Shown here in pieces: positions 1 through 12,561 of a DNA stretch of 64,000 nt. The position numbers were made by a program, and so were the translations under genes. Source of the DNA: Usnea hakonensis (taxonomy: Eukaryota > Ascomycota > Lecanoromycetes > Lecanorales > Parmeliaceae). How positions within the stretch are numbered: position 1 is the stretch's first letter; every line of letters starts with the position of its first letter. The notes beneath the pieces are model-generated. The model made no database searches and had not been told where the DNA came from. It saw only the letters and a program-made list of their open reading frames with translations. Location: NCBI GenBank assembly GCA_013423325.1, contig BLJB01000293.1, positions 20,174 to 84,173 on the forward strand. Reading direction: 5' to 3'.

Positions 1-100
1 CGAGCAGGTAGTAACACAAGGATGAACTGCCTAAGCTCCCTCCAGTCTTCCAATGCAATGATGAGCGTGTGGTGTAGATGATTGTCTTGTCTTCCAATCT

Positions 101-2161
101 TCACATCCCTTCGAAGTCTCCACTAGCATCATCGTCATCCATTTCGCCCTCGACAATATCCTTTGCTAGTTCTCTTTCACGCTCACGAGCTTCTTGAGCA
201 TTCTTCAGCTCTAGTCGATGTTGGTTCATCGGATACCGCATTGCCTAGAACATTGTCAATCGGCTGTTCAGGCCCGGTGTGTGAATTCACCATACCTTTA
301 CGCTTTCGTCATGCAGACCAAGGCACGCTCTGATGCGATCATGGAAGGCTTCACCAGGTTCACGAGTAGCATAGACATCGCCAAGCTCCTTGCTCTTCAT
401 GAAACCATGCTCATGGTCGATGGAAGCCTCAATGACCCCATCCCGGATTGCCTTGGCCACTATGTACTCTGCCGATTGCTCGCTCTCCAAGTCTAGCTTT
501 AAGCAAATGTCGCGCAACGAGATCTTGGCGTATGACAGAGACATCATGCGAATCCCAGTTTTGATGACATTTTGGCGCAAGCGAAGGATCAAGGTGTACG
601 CACCGTCGCGCCTGAACAAAGCACTGTGTGTTTGGACAACATTGAGAAATCCTTCAATCTTACCGACGCGTACAGCTTGGACAAGGCTCAGGTAAGGCTC
701 CATGGCGTGCTCGAGACTCGATTGGCGGAATATGGCCCGATCTGGAATGTCTCCCATAAGAAGCTCAACGACAACTAACAATTTTGAAGCTGCCTGATAA
801 AAGCCACCAGCACTTGGTGTTGCGGGTGACTTGCGAGTAGCGCCAACTAAATGTTCGTGAGCCTCAGTGTATGACAATTGGATGGCCCGTATTCGACCAA
901 GATAATAAAGATATCGAGCGACTTGGTTGTTCGAGGCAGCTGCAGGAAACTCAGAGTGTGATATCAGCAGATCGGCTTGAGTGATGTGAGACGTTGATAG
1001 ATAATTTCGTAGTAGAAGTGTGGTGACGGTAGCGCGGGTATCTTGGTCCTTTCGTAACACCGAGGTTCGAAGTGCGGCTAGCAAATGTGGGCGGATGGAC
1101 ACAACGGAGGCCGTAGGCGAAGGTGGTAACGGCGCCAGCTGTTCAAAAAAGAGGGAGTAATAGTAGTAAACCCGGGCAGACAAGGCATCTAGAGTACGAC
1201 GGTTCAAGGTTCGAAGTCTCTCCACTAGGTTACTCGAGAATTTGGCCCCAAATTCCGTTGCTTTACTATCGTAAAGATAGATTTGAACAAGAATAGATAG
1301 ATAAGTGTCAACTTCTGGGAGGACGTCCTTCGCAACGGCGGCTGATTTGCCTGTACTTTGGGATTTGTCCTTTGCTCCTGTGTCGACATCCATCTCTGAA
1401 GATGCATCCGGGCCCTCAAACGACGCATCCTCTTTTCCGAGAGCAGCCAGAAGGGGCTTTGCAACTGGACTTGTTGAGTTGTAGGTTTCTGTTATGACTT
1501 GAGCAAGAAGATCCGGTGACAGGTGTTTTCGAATAGAAGAGATAGACCGAAGAACTCGCAAGGTAAAGCGGGCATCAAACTGTGCAACGGCTCGGTCTAA
1601 TAATGTGAAGTTTGCTTTGATATCTGAAGTAATAAGATCAGCAATCTGTCACTCTCGTGCATACAATTTGATTGAAGCCGGTTTGTTTGCAAATGTTCAC
1701 TTACCGGCGACAGCTTTGGCCTTGGGGTCGAGCTCGGCACTTATACTATCGCTCTTGTCCGTATTTTCCATGGCAATATCACCCTCTTCATCTTTGCTGG
1801 GCTCTCCAGACAGCTTTGAGCTCTTCGGCGGTGGAACAACTACGGTCATTTCATCCTCACCCTCCTTATTTGTCCCAATTTTGACTTTTTCAGGCCCATC
1901 ATCTACCATATCAACATCTTCAGTCCCGTTGATACCATTTTCTATTGGCTCAGTCCCATTCATATGTGGCTTGTCCTCAGCTCCGTCCTTTCCCGAATTC
2001 TTCTTCGTGGATAAGGCCTTGCCTTTTGCTGACGTTGCTCTCGTGGGCACTGGCTTATCTTTGTTGGAGGTGGAGCTTTGTGAATTTGATCGTGCTTCCT
2101 CGCCGTTTGTGGATGACGAAGTCTCCTTGCTGGACCTGAGGTTCCGTCTCTCGCCAGGCAT
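101..2161 (-). CDS. RPN3: 26S proteasome regulatory subunit Rpn3 (PSMD3)
   Basis: Non-ATPase lid subunit of the 19S regulatory particle. Three exons on the minus strand (2161-1705, 1623-296, 244-101) give 642 residues. The 81-nt intron joins AVA to DIKANFTLLDRAVAQFDARF, the conserved Rpn3 block. The second intron (51 nt, GTATGG...TAG) restores the conserved tail AMRYPMNQHRLELKNAQEAR followed by an acidic end. Stopping at the first stop (287) would lose that tail. The N-terminus (about 150 residues) is Ser/Lys/Glu-rich and low complexity. The middle is helical TPR-like, and the PCI domain lies in the last third (RTGIRMMSLSYAKISLRDIC region). The start is the first Met of the open frame, just inside a 0.5-kb gap shared with SPC34. 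Identification is firm; the exact N-terminus is less so. Confidence 0.95.
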
Positions 2162-2687
2162 GGTGGAAAAGCCAGATGGCTTAGCTGATGAACGCCGAGC
2201 GGCGAATGCGACACCGGAGCTTGAGTAGGGTGTAGTTGTGGAGCTCCCTAGGTGCGTATTTGGATCGATACGGAATTACTCGGTGTCAAAGAAGAAGTGA
2301 CAAGTTGTTACACGGAAAACCGATGATCGTGTTTAAAGAGGTCGCACCTGATGATTGCCGGTAAAGGGAGTCAAGGTGAAGCTGATGAGGGCCGCGCCTG
2401 AGGGTGGACTTATCACTTCACCCAACGCGAGTCCCAGTATGTAGATTCTGTATTCGATCTTATATGAATGAAAAAGAGAGTAGAAGGATCCAGGACCAGA
2501 GATGTAGTAGCCAAGTTGGAGATGAAGATTTGAGATGCTGAGTCGTGATCCTGCCTATTCCGTTAATTCCTTAGGGACAGAAACTACTATGGTTCATGAT
2601 GTAATCTACATACGCGACAACGAGTGACTTGCCGAAGCGCGTGATCAGAAACAGGAAAAAAGACAACACTCCTCACCACAATAGACA
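2162..2687. promoter_or_regulatory. Divergent intergenic region RPN3/SPC34
   Basis: These 526 bp lie between the start codons of two genes transcribed away from each other, so they must hold both promoters. I see no clear TATA box and no match to the yeast proteasome-associated control element. The role follows from gene layout only. Confidence 0.5.
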
Positions 2688-3556
2688 ATGACGCTCCTGG
2701 ACAATCATCTTGAACAGATCTCATTGTCTTCTGCTGCTATTGCAGAGCTTCCGTAAGGCTCAGCGAAGACTTCAGATACAAAGGCGAGCTAATGCACCAG
2801 TTGAAGATTTCCCTCGCCCAAGATATTCACAAATGCCCTGCTACATTCCCATGATATCACAGCTCTAATTCGGGATACTGAGGCACATGAGCGCGCTCTA
2901 TTTACACTTGCTGAGCCTGATCGAGGCTCTTATCCTTCGGCGGCGAATGTAGCTCGTCGAAGCACAGTCCATGGCTTGAACGGCGCTGGAGATACTTACG
3001 GAAATGGCACCGGCTTACCAAGGGGTCAGAGACCGAGATCAGCGGTAGCGACACTTTTAGGGGGAGATTTTGGTGAGCAGATACGAAAAGAGGGTGCAAA
3101 AGATGGCAAAGAGCGAGGACAAGTCGACGTGGACCTTTTGCTAAAAGGGGCGGAGAAATTGTGTTCTGTCTTGTTCGTACCCTCAAAATGAGAGTCATTC
3201 AACGCTCATCTCTTCTAAGTCCTATAGATGGAGCTCCTGAAAAGATCATGTCTCTACGCTCCCGCTACGAACAACTCAACTCCTCCATCGCTCGATATGA
3301 GTCGAAGGTGTCGAGGCAAATGGCGCAATTGGCAAGAATGAATAAGCACAAAGATGGAGATGTTGATGATGATGACGACACAGAAGCTTTGGAGGACGAG
3401 AATGTGGATGCTATGGAAGGTCAGGGTGAAACACATGTCACAGAAGAAGACATAAGAAGGGAGAACGACGAAATTCGAGAACTTGAAAAGAAGAAACGAC
3501 AGCTGGAGGAGCGGGTCAAAGAGATGGAGCGAGATCTAGGGGGACTAAGGAGGTGA
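2688..3556 (+). CDS. SPC34: DASH/Dam1 complex subunit Spc34
   Basis: Subunit of the outer-kinetochore DASH complex that couples chromosomes to spindle microtubules in fungi. Three exons (2688-2752, 2807-3172, 3220-3556) give 255 residues. The first intron (54 nt) restores the N-terminal run SSAAIAELPFPSPKIFTNAL. A 47-nt intron with a GTTCGT donor restores EKLCSVFPIDGAPEKI. Family landmarks seen are HDITALIRDTEAHERALF, SAVATLLGGDFGEQIR and the coiled-coil ending LRSRYEQLNSSIARYESKV. The C-terminus is an acidic segment followed by a strongly charged coiled coil (RRENDEIRELEKKKRQLEE). Length is near the family norm. Both introns are inferred from phase and homology remembered from the family. 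Confidence 0.93.
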
Positions 3557-4902
3557 GGCATACACGTATCGTGTCCAGGCCCCCCCACACGGAGCACCGC
3601 AGTGTCCTCTGGCCACTCTCCGGTGACGCTCAATTTCGAGGGGAGCACCATCAGGTGCAGCGACTCGAGCTATCATTTGTCGATATACCTACACAAATGG
3701 GCAAGTCCACGTTGATTTTGTTGGCGTACAAATGATCACGTGTGCAATTCAAAGGTGAGCATCTCTCGTCTTTTGTAGCTTAAACAGCAATGAGGATTTG
3801 AAGCGTATAATGTTAACACGGTGTTTCCATTAGTGGAGCTACCTGACCACCCTGAATCAAAGTCTTCTGAGAACAAGACCATGCCATTGCGACCCATAGC
3901 CGGTCCACGCGCCATTGGCAATGCATTCGTTCAGGTAGCAATGATAGGTCCTCGCACTAGAGCGTCCATGACCTCTCGAAGATTCCTTGACCTCCTTTAA
4001 CAACCCTCTCCCTCTCTTATCTCAAGCCAGAAAACTGATAGGTGACACGTACAACCCACTCACATTCCCAATCCTGATCCTGCCATTATTTCATTCGCAA
4101 GTGGGAAAACGCAGAGCATCCGAGCGCCGCAATGAAATCTTCCCCCGTCCTCCATTCCACCCTTTCCAACCTGTCCGTTCTACCAACGGCGTTCCCAGAT
4201 GTAGCGTTACCATCATCTGAGTAGGTGTTTACGACGAATATCCCAATCCATCATGAAGGCTTTTTTGAAGAACTTGTGAACGAGACCGCTACGCACTCAA
4301 CCTCTCCAATAAAATGACTCCTGAACTGCAAAAGTTGTAGCGAAACAGCTTGCTCCGTTGGCGGGATGCCTGGCTGCTGCTGAAAGGTAATTCGAAGACG
4401 AGGGTGTCAAATAGGAAGCCACTATTCGGGATAACCAGTGGTCCTATTTGACGATCAAGTCTGGACTCGTCCTTTCCAGAGGTTGGATCAGAAGCCGTTG
4501 CTTAACGCGATCAAGATTGGATATCTGTCGTTAGCGATGGGTAGATACTTATACCAAAGCGGAAAATATGCCATGCGCATGAAATGTAGTCGCTGCACTT
4601 TGAAATTTAGCGAATATGGCCGATTGAGCGCATTCAAACCGATGAGACATAGTGGAGGTAGGTCAGGGCAGGGGAATACCGGGGAAAATGGTCTATACTA
4701 CTGAGCTGCTGGGAGTCCCCAAGCAGCTTTTTCATACTATCTGACAGTGCATGCACGACGTACGCCATTTTTTACTCTCAGTACCTGGTATCATGCAACA
4801 TTAATCTGAACACTTGGTGCCAGTGTATCTTTTCAACGCCGACGCCAAAGGACTTTTTACTGCCTTATGCAAAGTAAATTATGCCTTTCTAGAAACATCG
4901 AT
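3557..4902. other. Gene-free stretch between SPC34 and TAF12
   Basis: This is about 1.3 kb between the 3' ends of two convergent genes. Short frames exist (longest 88 codons at 4438-4704), but none has recognisable sequence, conserved splice structure or codon bias. I see no repeat or RNA gene. Confidence 0.5.
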
Positions 4903-6788
4903 TCACAGATCCCCCTTTCCCCCAGTAACCTTGGCAGCTTGAACAGCGCCCAGTTTCTGAGCCCAACCAGGAGTAGGTTGCGTTTTTCGGACGGTACGCA
5001 ACTCGTCAGATGCGTAGCCAGGTACACGGATATTGTAGTTCCGCTCCAGGATGAGCTGGAGGTCACGAAGCTCGAGGGTTGAAGATTGGCGAAGCTTGGC
5101 AAGACGGCAGGCAGCGACAATGACTTGGTCAACAAAGTCATCAGCGACCTGGAGGAGCGTCTATCCTAGCATTAGCATAGGTCGGGAGATAAGGAGCAGT
5201 TATGGCGGGATAGAGGCAGTTTATGTATCGAAGAAGACCTCACCTCTTCAACTTCTGCAGTCAAACCTTCACCCTCCTCGCCTTCACCTCCTGTACCCCC
5301 AGTAACCTGTCTGACCAGCTCCTCCAGCTTCTTCTTGCTGAGTACTCTTTCTCCTTCGCCCTCGAGCACGTAACCAGGATGCCTCTGAATAGCTGGCTGA
5401 CCCATGGGGCCCATTGCCACTGGTCCATTAGTCAAAGTGGGCCTCGATGGGCCCATGGATACCGGCTGCGTGGCCTGGAGGTTGAGTTCTTTAGGAATGG
5501 GCATCTTAGCGTGGTTGTTTTGGGGATCGCGCTGATTTCGTGGGTCGCCGGTAGGATGACCGTGTGGGGCGGACTGAGGTGTGGTTTGCTGAATGTTGGG
5601 TTGAGAGTATGATCGGGCTACCTCTACTGCATCCTGGATAGAATGCGGGATGGGCTCTTGCGCGTTAGATGACATGATTGATGAGTGTGATGGCACAACG
5701 TGTGGTGCGTTTTGCTGTTGTTCCGGAAGCCGAGGGTTGGTATTAATATTTAAAGGCGGATGTGCATTTGGATTTGGCATCTGGGTCGGCGGAGGATGCG
5801 ATATCGGCAACTGATTTATGGGTGGTCGTTTTGGCTGCCCACCATTCTGCGGGCTGATAGCAGACTGAGGGCCTTGGTTGGGTTGACTTCTGGCAGCATC
5901 AAGAGCCGAACTCACCGTATGTGGTTGGCCTAGAGGTTCGTGGGGTACCTGAGGTAGACCGCCCATGCTTTGATTAGGTTCCTGTTTCACCGGCTGGTCA
6001 TTGGGAAGGTGCGCTTGGTCGACATTGATGTTTTCGGGATTGGCAGATTTATTTTGCGCTTGTCGTTCCTTCAAAAGTTTTTGTGTGCTCAGAAACTTTC
6101 CTATATTCTCTCTCGACGTTTTCTGGGCTTGCTCAAATTGGTTTCGCTGGCCTTGAATGGTCCGCATCTCTTGCTCGGTCAAAGGCCTATCTGAATTTTG
6201 CCTTTGTATTATGATCTGCTCGAGTTCTCCAAGCTTGATAGTGGCCTCCTCGAGGGTTTTATACTGTAGAGCGCACTTATTTTGTGTGTCTTTAACCCAC
6301 TGCTTTGCTCGTTCTGGGCCCTCGTTGGCGATCACCTGGGGTGGCGCTTGAATATCAAGCTCTCTGACTTTCTGTATGACCTTCTCTGAGAATGGCCCGT
6401 GAGACTGTGTTTGGTTTGCAGCTTGCAAATGCTGCGCCGATAATCGAGCGTCGGTTAGTGGACCCTGTTGGCCAGAGCTCGCAGGCCGAACACCTTTTGG
6501 CTGACCACCGTTGGCAGCTTGCGTTATAGCGTCTTGTCTGTTCTTATTCATCTTTGCTTTAATGTTGGCAGTAACCTCCCAGAGCTTTTTATATGCGGTC
6601 GAATGCTGCTCCGAACCTGCTGTGCTTGTATCCATAGTCTCCCATAATTTCCTAATGCCTTCGACGTACTTTTCCTTTTGATGCTCAGGAAAGAGGGGAA
6701 GTTTGGGGATTTGTTCGGGTCTGATTAGATTACTCATTGGAGGGAGATTATTGCCCTGTTGAGCGGCGTTCAGATTTGTGTTGTCCAT
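4903..6788 (-). CDS. TAF12: TFIID/SAGA subunit Taf12
   Basis: Histone-fold subunit shared by TFIID and SAGA, a partner of Taf4 or Ada1. Two exons (6788-5244, 5160-4903) give 600 residues. The 83-nt intron has a TGCTAATGC branch site, and only the second of two close acceptors (GATAG) keeps frame. The histone fold straddles the intron: VLSKKKLEELVRQVTG in exon 1, then LLQVADDFVDQVIVAACRLA and LELRDLQLILERNYNIRVPG in exon 2. The tail RKTQPTPGWAQKL is typical of fungal Taf12. Residues 1-440 are Gln/Pro/Asn-rich and disordered, with a conserved block near the start (KEKYVEGIRKLWETMD) and a coiled stretch around residues 140-240. Such a long N-terminal extension is normal in Pezizomycotina. Confidence 0.95.
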
Positions 6789-7404
6789 CGGTGCTGGCGA
6801 AGAGGTGACGTAGCAGGGAGGAAACAGTAAGCAGAGAGCTGGACTGAAAAGCAGAGAGTAGGTACTTTAGAGTAGGGCAGGACCACAGACGCTTAGTCCT
6901 ACCAACAGTCTTGAAGCAAAAATAATTGAAACCAAATTCAGAAAGAAGTGGAAAAGAAGTGGAATCATAGGGGTGGACGAGAAATGTATTTACTTCTACC
7001 AGGTACTTACCTTACCTACAGTACTATACTTTACTTTTACTCTAAGTGGGGCACAAAGGCCATCCCGCAGAGCCCCTACCTACTCCGTACAAAGCTCAAC
7101 TCCACCTAAGGTATTTTACTTTACTTTACTTTACAAAATTACAGTGTAGAGTACCAGCCCTAGCCCTAAAGTGGACTCCATATCTATCATTATGGTCACT
7201 AGGTGCTGTGCGAGGGTTGGTGCTGCCTTGAGACGGCTAAAAGTAAAAGTATCAGGTGAGATAGGGATTTTGTAAAGCTGCGGGAAGGATTCAAATGACA
7301 TGTCATCCTGCTGTGCCTCCCTCAAATATATAATGGCATATAGCTGATAGCTAGCATTATTAATCCCAATCATCTTTTCTGCGAACCCCAACTCCCAAAC
7401 AGTC
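6789..7404. other. TAF12 upstream region, no gene
   Basis: This stretch holds the minus-strand TAF12 promoter and 5' leader. It is rich in short TACTTTAC/TTACC-type repeats (7000-7140), which recur upstream of several genes in the window. No protein-coding signal was seen. Confidence 0.45.
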
Positions 7405-9857
7405 ATGAGCAGCAAGCTGAGCGAATTACCCGGACGTTCACCGAACAATGCAAGGGAGCGTAAACAGCATAGTGATGGAGAGCGGTCCGACAGCAGAGGT
7501 ATATGAATAGGACTACCTAAGTTGGTGATCGTTAATTTGAGACTGGTGGAAGCAAGTTCGGCAACATCCGAGGATGCTTTACAGACAGACACGTTTGGGC
7601 ATGGCTTCCAAAAGACGTCTCTGCCGGTCCCTTACTCCGCCGTGCAATTTCCCATGATCCGTGGAGATACGCACACTTCGGAGCTGATTCTTTCTCTTTT
7701 TCAACCCATCGAGTTGTAAGACATGTTTGGTGAACAAGAGAAATTTCCTACTTCCGAAGCATGTCTTGCTAGTACACTTCCTACCTTCAGTAAGCAGTGC
7801 TAACTCTGAAATGTGCATAGAGGTCTTAGTCGAAATTCTTTTGGCCTCGACTATTTAAAGCACTACAGCTCCCCAGAGGCACTGGCGGAAGAAGGCCAGG
7901 ATTCCAAAGAGAAGATGATGGAATTGAATTTTTACGACAAAGATGACAACCCTCGCTATGGATGGGATGTTTACGTGCAGCGAATTGCTTGTTGTATCCA
8001 ACACAAGGAGACAGTGCAGCAAACTTCACAATATCAGGGCACCGATAATCCGTATCGAGGGGTTAAGAGCGAGAATGACACTCATAAGTATGTCCCAGAT
8101 CTTGAATCTTTAGACAACGGTAACACCATCATCATCTTCGAGACTTCCCAATCAGGCTCGATTGAGGATACAATAATCACTGCTCGGCAGGAATGGGAGT
8201 CAAAGTGGCGAAGGCTTCCTTTCTATCTCGCGTATGAGTCCCATGACGTTTCGAATGACGACCGTATGGCTTTAGAATGCATGAAGATTATTCTGCAAGA
8301 CGTGTGGAAGAGTGTTACCGGGAATTGGGAGAGCTTTCTTGATGTTTGCAATGATCATGTGTCTATTCTTGAAGACAAAATTTACGAGTACGTTCTTTTG
8401 ACCCAATATCTCTTTTTTGGTGAAAACATCGAGTCCTAAGACACGTCTTGGGGGAGTTTTGAAAATTGGAACACGTATCCAGCCTGGATACCCTTCCTCT
8501 AATAAGCGACACTGACGGCGAGATTGGAACATAGGCAGCCAGCAGACGAATCACGCGCTCCGGAACTCTGGGATAATTCTAGATTGTGGCTCAAGGTCGA
8601 GAGACTCGTATCGATTCACGTCGCGGTTGTAAAAGAAATGCAGACCAACCTGGGAGAGTTTTTAAGCGATCCAGAAGTGGAAGACGACTGGTTAGAGGCC
8701 AGTCCGGCCGACATGGAGAAAATCCGCGATCTGTGTCAAGAAGATCTGGTAAAACCAACCGCTAACTTGGCGGATCTCATGTATAAATCGGTGGAGATCC
8801 GGGATAGTCGACACTCCTTACAGCTCAATACAAGCATGTGGCGTTTATCCTGGATCACATTCATCTTTCTTCCTCTAACCTTTATCAGCAGCTTCTTTGG
8901 GTTCGTTCAACTTGAGGCTATTGCAAATCCAAGAATTGGCTGACAATCACGAAGAATGAACGTTGATATTTTCAAATCAGATCCGGTATTTTTGGACGAA
9001 TTAGGCCTATTTGCAACTTCCAAAAAGTCGCCAAGACTAATTTTTTCAGGAGATCAAATACTATTTCGCATCGGCAATTCCCATGATGGTTCTGGTTTTG
9101 ATTGGTTGGTAATCTTACTTAATTAAGCATGTGGTTGCACAGAGACAGACTCCTGTAAATATACCCACAACTCCTCAAATTGGCAGGACTAATCGGAACC
9201 ACAACCCAGTACCAACGGGGAATCTACGAACACCTATTCTTCGAGCTAGCCGCCGCATATCCAACTGACATTTATGGTCCAGATCTGGCCCAAATGATCA
9301 TATAAGGCCCCAAACAAAGCTGGATAGATTGAGATGGCGCCTAATCACGTTTTGGAACGAGTCTGCAAAGAGCAATTTAATTCGAAGAAGAAATTGGGAG
9401 TGTAGCTCCTTTTGATATCCTGTAATCTGTTTCATGCATCCTATTGGTCAGTATTGATTAGGACACTGACTCTGAGATCGCCGTTAGAACCAGCGCTGCA
9501 TCAACAGATCGGGATGCCGAGTATGACGATCTCGGAGCGTGGGCTCGCCTGAAAAGAACTTTGACTCGCCGATGGACGTCGCAGATGGGAGTGGTAGATG
9601 TTGATCCTTCTACCATCCTTGAGGAGGGCGGGACGGAAGACAATATCGCGGGGGAGAAGTTTGGGAGCGCTACCGACTCTGCGCAAGTCCAAGCCCGAAC
9701 AGACCTTCCAAGTGGCATGTTGGAAATTCCGAGCTCTCAGGTGGCGTCGGTGAAGCAGCAGGGTTTATCATCCTCGAGGCCATCGAGTGCAGGAAGAATA
9801 AGCTCTAAGGGAAATAGTAATCGGAATAGCGGTGTTATGGGGTTGGTTGATCTATAA
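7405..9857 (+). pseudogene. CorA-like Mg2+ transporter family gene, decayed
   Basis: Relic of the fungal CorA-like family, whose C-terminus carries two membrane helices. The best-preserved part is 7816-8387 joined to 8535-8898 (intron with GTACGT donor). It ends in WRLSWITFIFLPLTFISSFFG, and after another intron continues as MNVDIFKSDP and EIKYYFASAIPMMVLVLIGW, the usual last helices. The soluble tail is also there (QRGIYEHLFFELAAAYPT at about 9215-9270; LWSRSGPNDHIRP at 9269-9308; and 9490-9857). These pieces do not join in one frame. Upstream, 7560-7815 reads as family sequence (LPKDVSAGPLLRRAISHDPW; TREISYFR) only by switching frames across several stops. Near 9265 about 5 extra bases break YPT from LWSRSG. 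The start at 7405 is tentative. An unusual intron set could rescue parts, but not the 5-base shift. Confidence 0.6.
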
Positions 9858-10343
9858 GGTAGTATTCTAGTAGGTACTTTAGCATGAGTAAGGAATCTCC
9901 CCATGCATGAATTTGCATGGACATGGATTGGACTCCCCGCACATGCATCAAAGGAGAGAGGAGAGTGGCCTATGGGCTACTCTATGGCCTGTTGGCTTTT
10001 CACTTTTCATTTCATGCACTCCGGACTCCGTATGTCTGGCGGAATTGGTCGGTCAACCGTACTGATTGGTGGACACTCGGACCCTTGGACCCTGATGATG
10101 CCACGCCGTAAGCTCTAAGACTCCGTAACCATACTCCATAATCCCATCAATTTTCACAGAAAGCACTAGAGTATAATTTTTATTTCTGTCTATATTCCCA
10201 TCCCCCACCTTATAAACCTACGAGTATATATCATCACCCTCAATCTTGCCATTTTGTAAATTCTCTTCCCCAATCCAATTCCCCTTCACTCGTTGCTGTT
10301 GCAAATATACACACATTCTTAATTCTTCGATCCAAAGAGAGAC
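9858..10343. other. Gene-free stretch upstream of EMG1
   Basis: This stretch of about 490 bp holds no coding signal. A TATAAA sequence at 10211-10216 lies about 130 bp before the EMG1 start and could be its TATA element. Confidence 0.4.
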
Positions 10344-11255
10344 ATGGCTCCCGAAGAGAGATCAAGAAAGAGACCAAGTAAGCTGCTGACATGCTTGACA
10401 TCTGCCACCGATTGTGCTACCACTGGGCTTGTCTGCTCACAATTTGCTGTTTAGGAACACAGTCATGCCCACCACCCGCACTTCCACAGCTTGTCGCCGA
10501 GCAGCACATCCCAATCGCCCCCAATGATAAAGACACACAAAGACTTGTGGTTGTCCTGTCCAATGCGAGTCTGGAGACATACAAAGCATCCCATGGTGGA
10601 CGGGGGGGAAATATGCGAGACGAGAAATATGCCCTCCTAAACAGCGACGAGCATATCGGAGTCATGCGAAAAATGAATCGAGATATCAGTGACGCCCGGC
10701 CGGATATTACGCATCAGGTTTGCTTTATCTACTAGAACGCATTCAACATCCGTCTGGTAGACGCTGAATCTCCCCTAGTGCCTCCTTACATTACTTGATT
10801 CACCAGTGAACAAGGCCGGGAAGCTACAGATTTATATTCACACGGCGAAAGGTGTCCTCATCGAAGTCAGCCCCACAGTTCGAATCCCCCGTACCTTCAA
10901 ACGCTTTGCCGGTCTCATGGTACAACTTTTGCATCGGCTCTCCATTCGCTCTACCAATTCACAAGAGAAGCTACTCAAAGTCATTAAGAATCCCATCACG
11001 GACCATCTTCCGCCCAATTGTCGAAAGGTCACCCTCAGTTACGATTCTGATGTCGTCAGGGTCAAAGACTACATCGAGGACATCGGGCCCAAGCAAAGTG
11101 TCTGTGTCTTCGTCGGCGCCATGGCTAAGGGAAAGGACGACTTTGCGGATATGTACAAGGACGACGCTATCAGCATCAGCAACTACAGCTTGAGCGCGAG
11201 CGTGGCATGTGGTAAGTTTTGCAATGCCGTGGAGGACGTTTGGAACATCGTCTAG
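10344..11255 (+). CDS. EMG1: Emg1/Nep1, 18S rRNA pseudouridine N1-methyltransferase
   Basis: SPOUT-fold enzyme that N1-methylates a hypermodified pseudouridine of 18S rRNA and is needed for 40S biogenesis in the nucleolus. Three exons (10344-10377, 10455-10717, 10779-11255) give 257 residues, close to the yeast length. Exon 1 codes only MAPEERSRKRP. The second intron ends at TCCCCTAG, which restores DITHQCLLTLLDSPVNKAGK; without it the frame closes in the intron. Family blocks seen are LVVVLSNASLETYK, DITHQCLLTLLDSPVNKAG, the PRTFKRFAGLMVQLL region and the C-terminal SPOUT knot ISNYSLSASVACGKFC. The short lysine/arginine-rich N-terminus is usual. There is no sign of damage. Confidence 0.96.
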
Positions 11256-12561
11256 TCACCGAGGTGAGTATGCCCCTGTGCCAACGAGGATTCTGCGACG
11301 CCTCTTATTGGATCTACGGGCAGCACTTACGGACTTTGACCGGCAAAGTTCATAAGAGAAAGAAAGGCTCATTGAGTGGCATCCACGAAAGCTAAGATAC
11401 CAACATCAAAGCTCACTCATGGATCGCCATTCTGTTGCGTTGAGACTATTGGACTGGCTCTGTTTTTGCAACAAGAACATCGGGTTCAACAGGCTCAAGG
11501 CGCCTTTGCGCCCGTGCAGCACTTCAACTTGCTGCACATTTTCTTTCTCGTTTATGCATATTGATTGTATCCCGAGGTCTCTTGCGCAAGCCTTGCTTGT
11601 TTGCCGTTCGTAGCGAGTAGTGGGCGGAGGTTGCGCGGTACCGAGTATTCACGCCGCATTCACCAAGCAAGAACGATAATCTGCTTATGCTTGTACCACG
11701 CGCGGAGATAATCAATGGACCATGACTCATATAAAAGCATCGCAAAAGACGAGAGCTTCCACGTGTCTAGCTTGCATTCAATTTCGCCCTCATTGGCCAT
11801 GTTTGTACTATTTATTACCACTGATTTATAAGCCGCAAACTTTGTCAGATGTCTTCGCGATGTCTCGTTGGTAATATATATGTGATGCCGAAGGCTTCCG
11901 GCTCACTCCCCGAATTTAGTTGCACATCTCCAACGTGGCTCTCCGTTGATGGGGCGGTTAGGCACCTACGCCTCGCTCGAGTTGCATCGCACGAATCAAG
12001 ATGACTTGGGCAGTGGTCAGGTACCGAAATCCCATCGTTAGTACCTTCCATCTAAGGCTTCTGGCCCGATTGGAGAGGTATAGTTTAGAATGATGAGATC
12101 AATAGATTCGTGGCCGATGCTAAGACGTAGGAAAATAAAACCTCCCGATCCAACATCTACCAAGGTCTGATCATTTCCTCTCAAATCTAACAAACGACCC
12201 GGATCAGTCGTCTAGCTCTAATGAATTTTTAGAATCTTGGGTTCATCAGCTCATTCCTGCCAACATTCGGCTGCCTTCTTCCAATGGTCGTGAAGCCTGG
12301 ATCGTACTTAAACAGATCGTACCTTGAATATCGAGAATTACCTGGATTGAACCAGGAAAGGCTCGATACCCGTTGTTCGCAGCGAACGGCTAAGCTCTCC
12401 AAAAATCTTTGTTTCAGCGTGTTCGGTTGCTCTGCTGCCCTCAAATCCATTACTTAGACTCAGAACACAAGAAAAGCGGACCTTACGAACCTCAATACAC
12501 ATCACGAACAACAGAGATCACCTTGCTTTTAACTCAAGTTGTTGACAAAATCAGAACCAAC
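11256..12561. other. Gene-free stretch after EMG1
   Basis: These 1.3 kb hold the EMG1 terminator region and the leader of the next gene. A frame open before 12562 lacks an ATG, so an upstream exon of the following gene may lie here, but I cannot place one. Confidence 0.4.
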
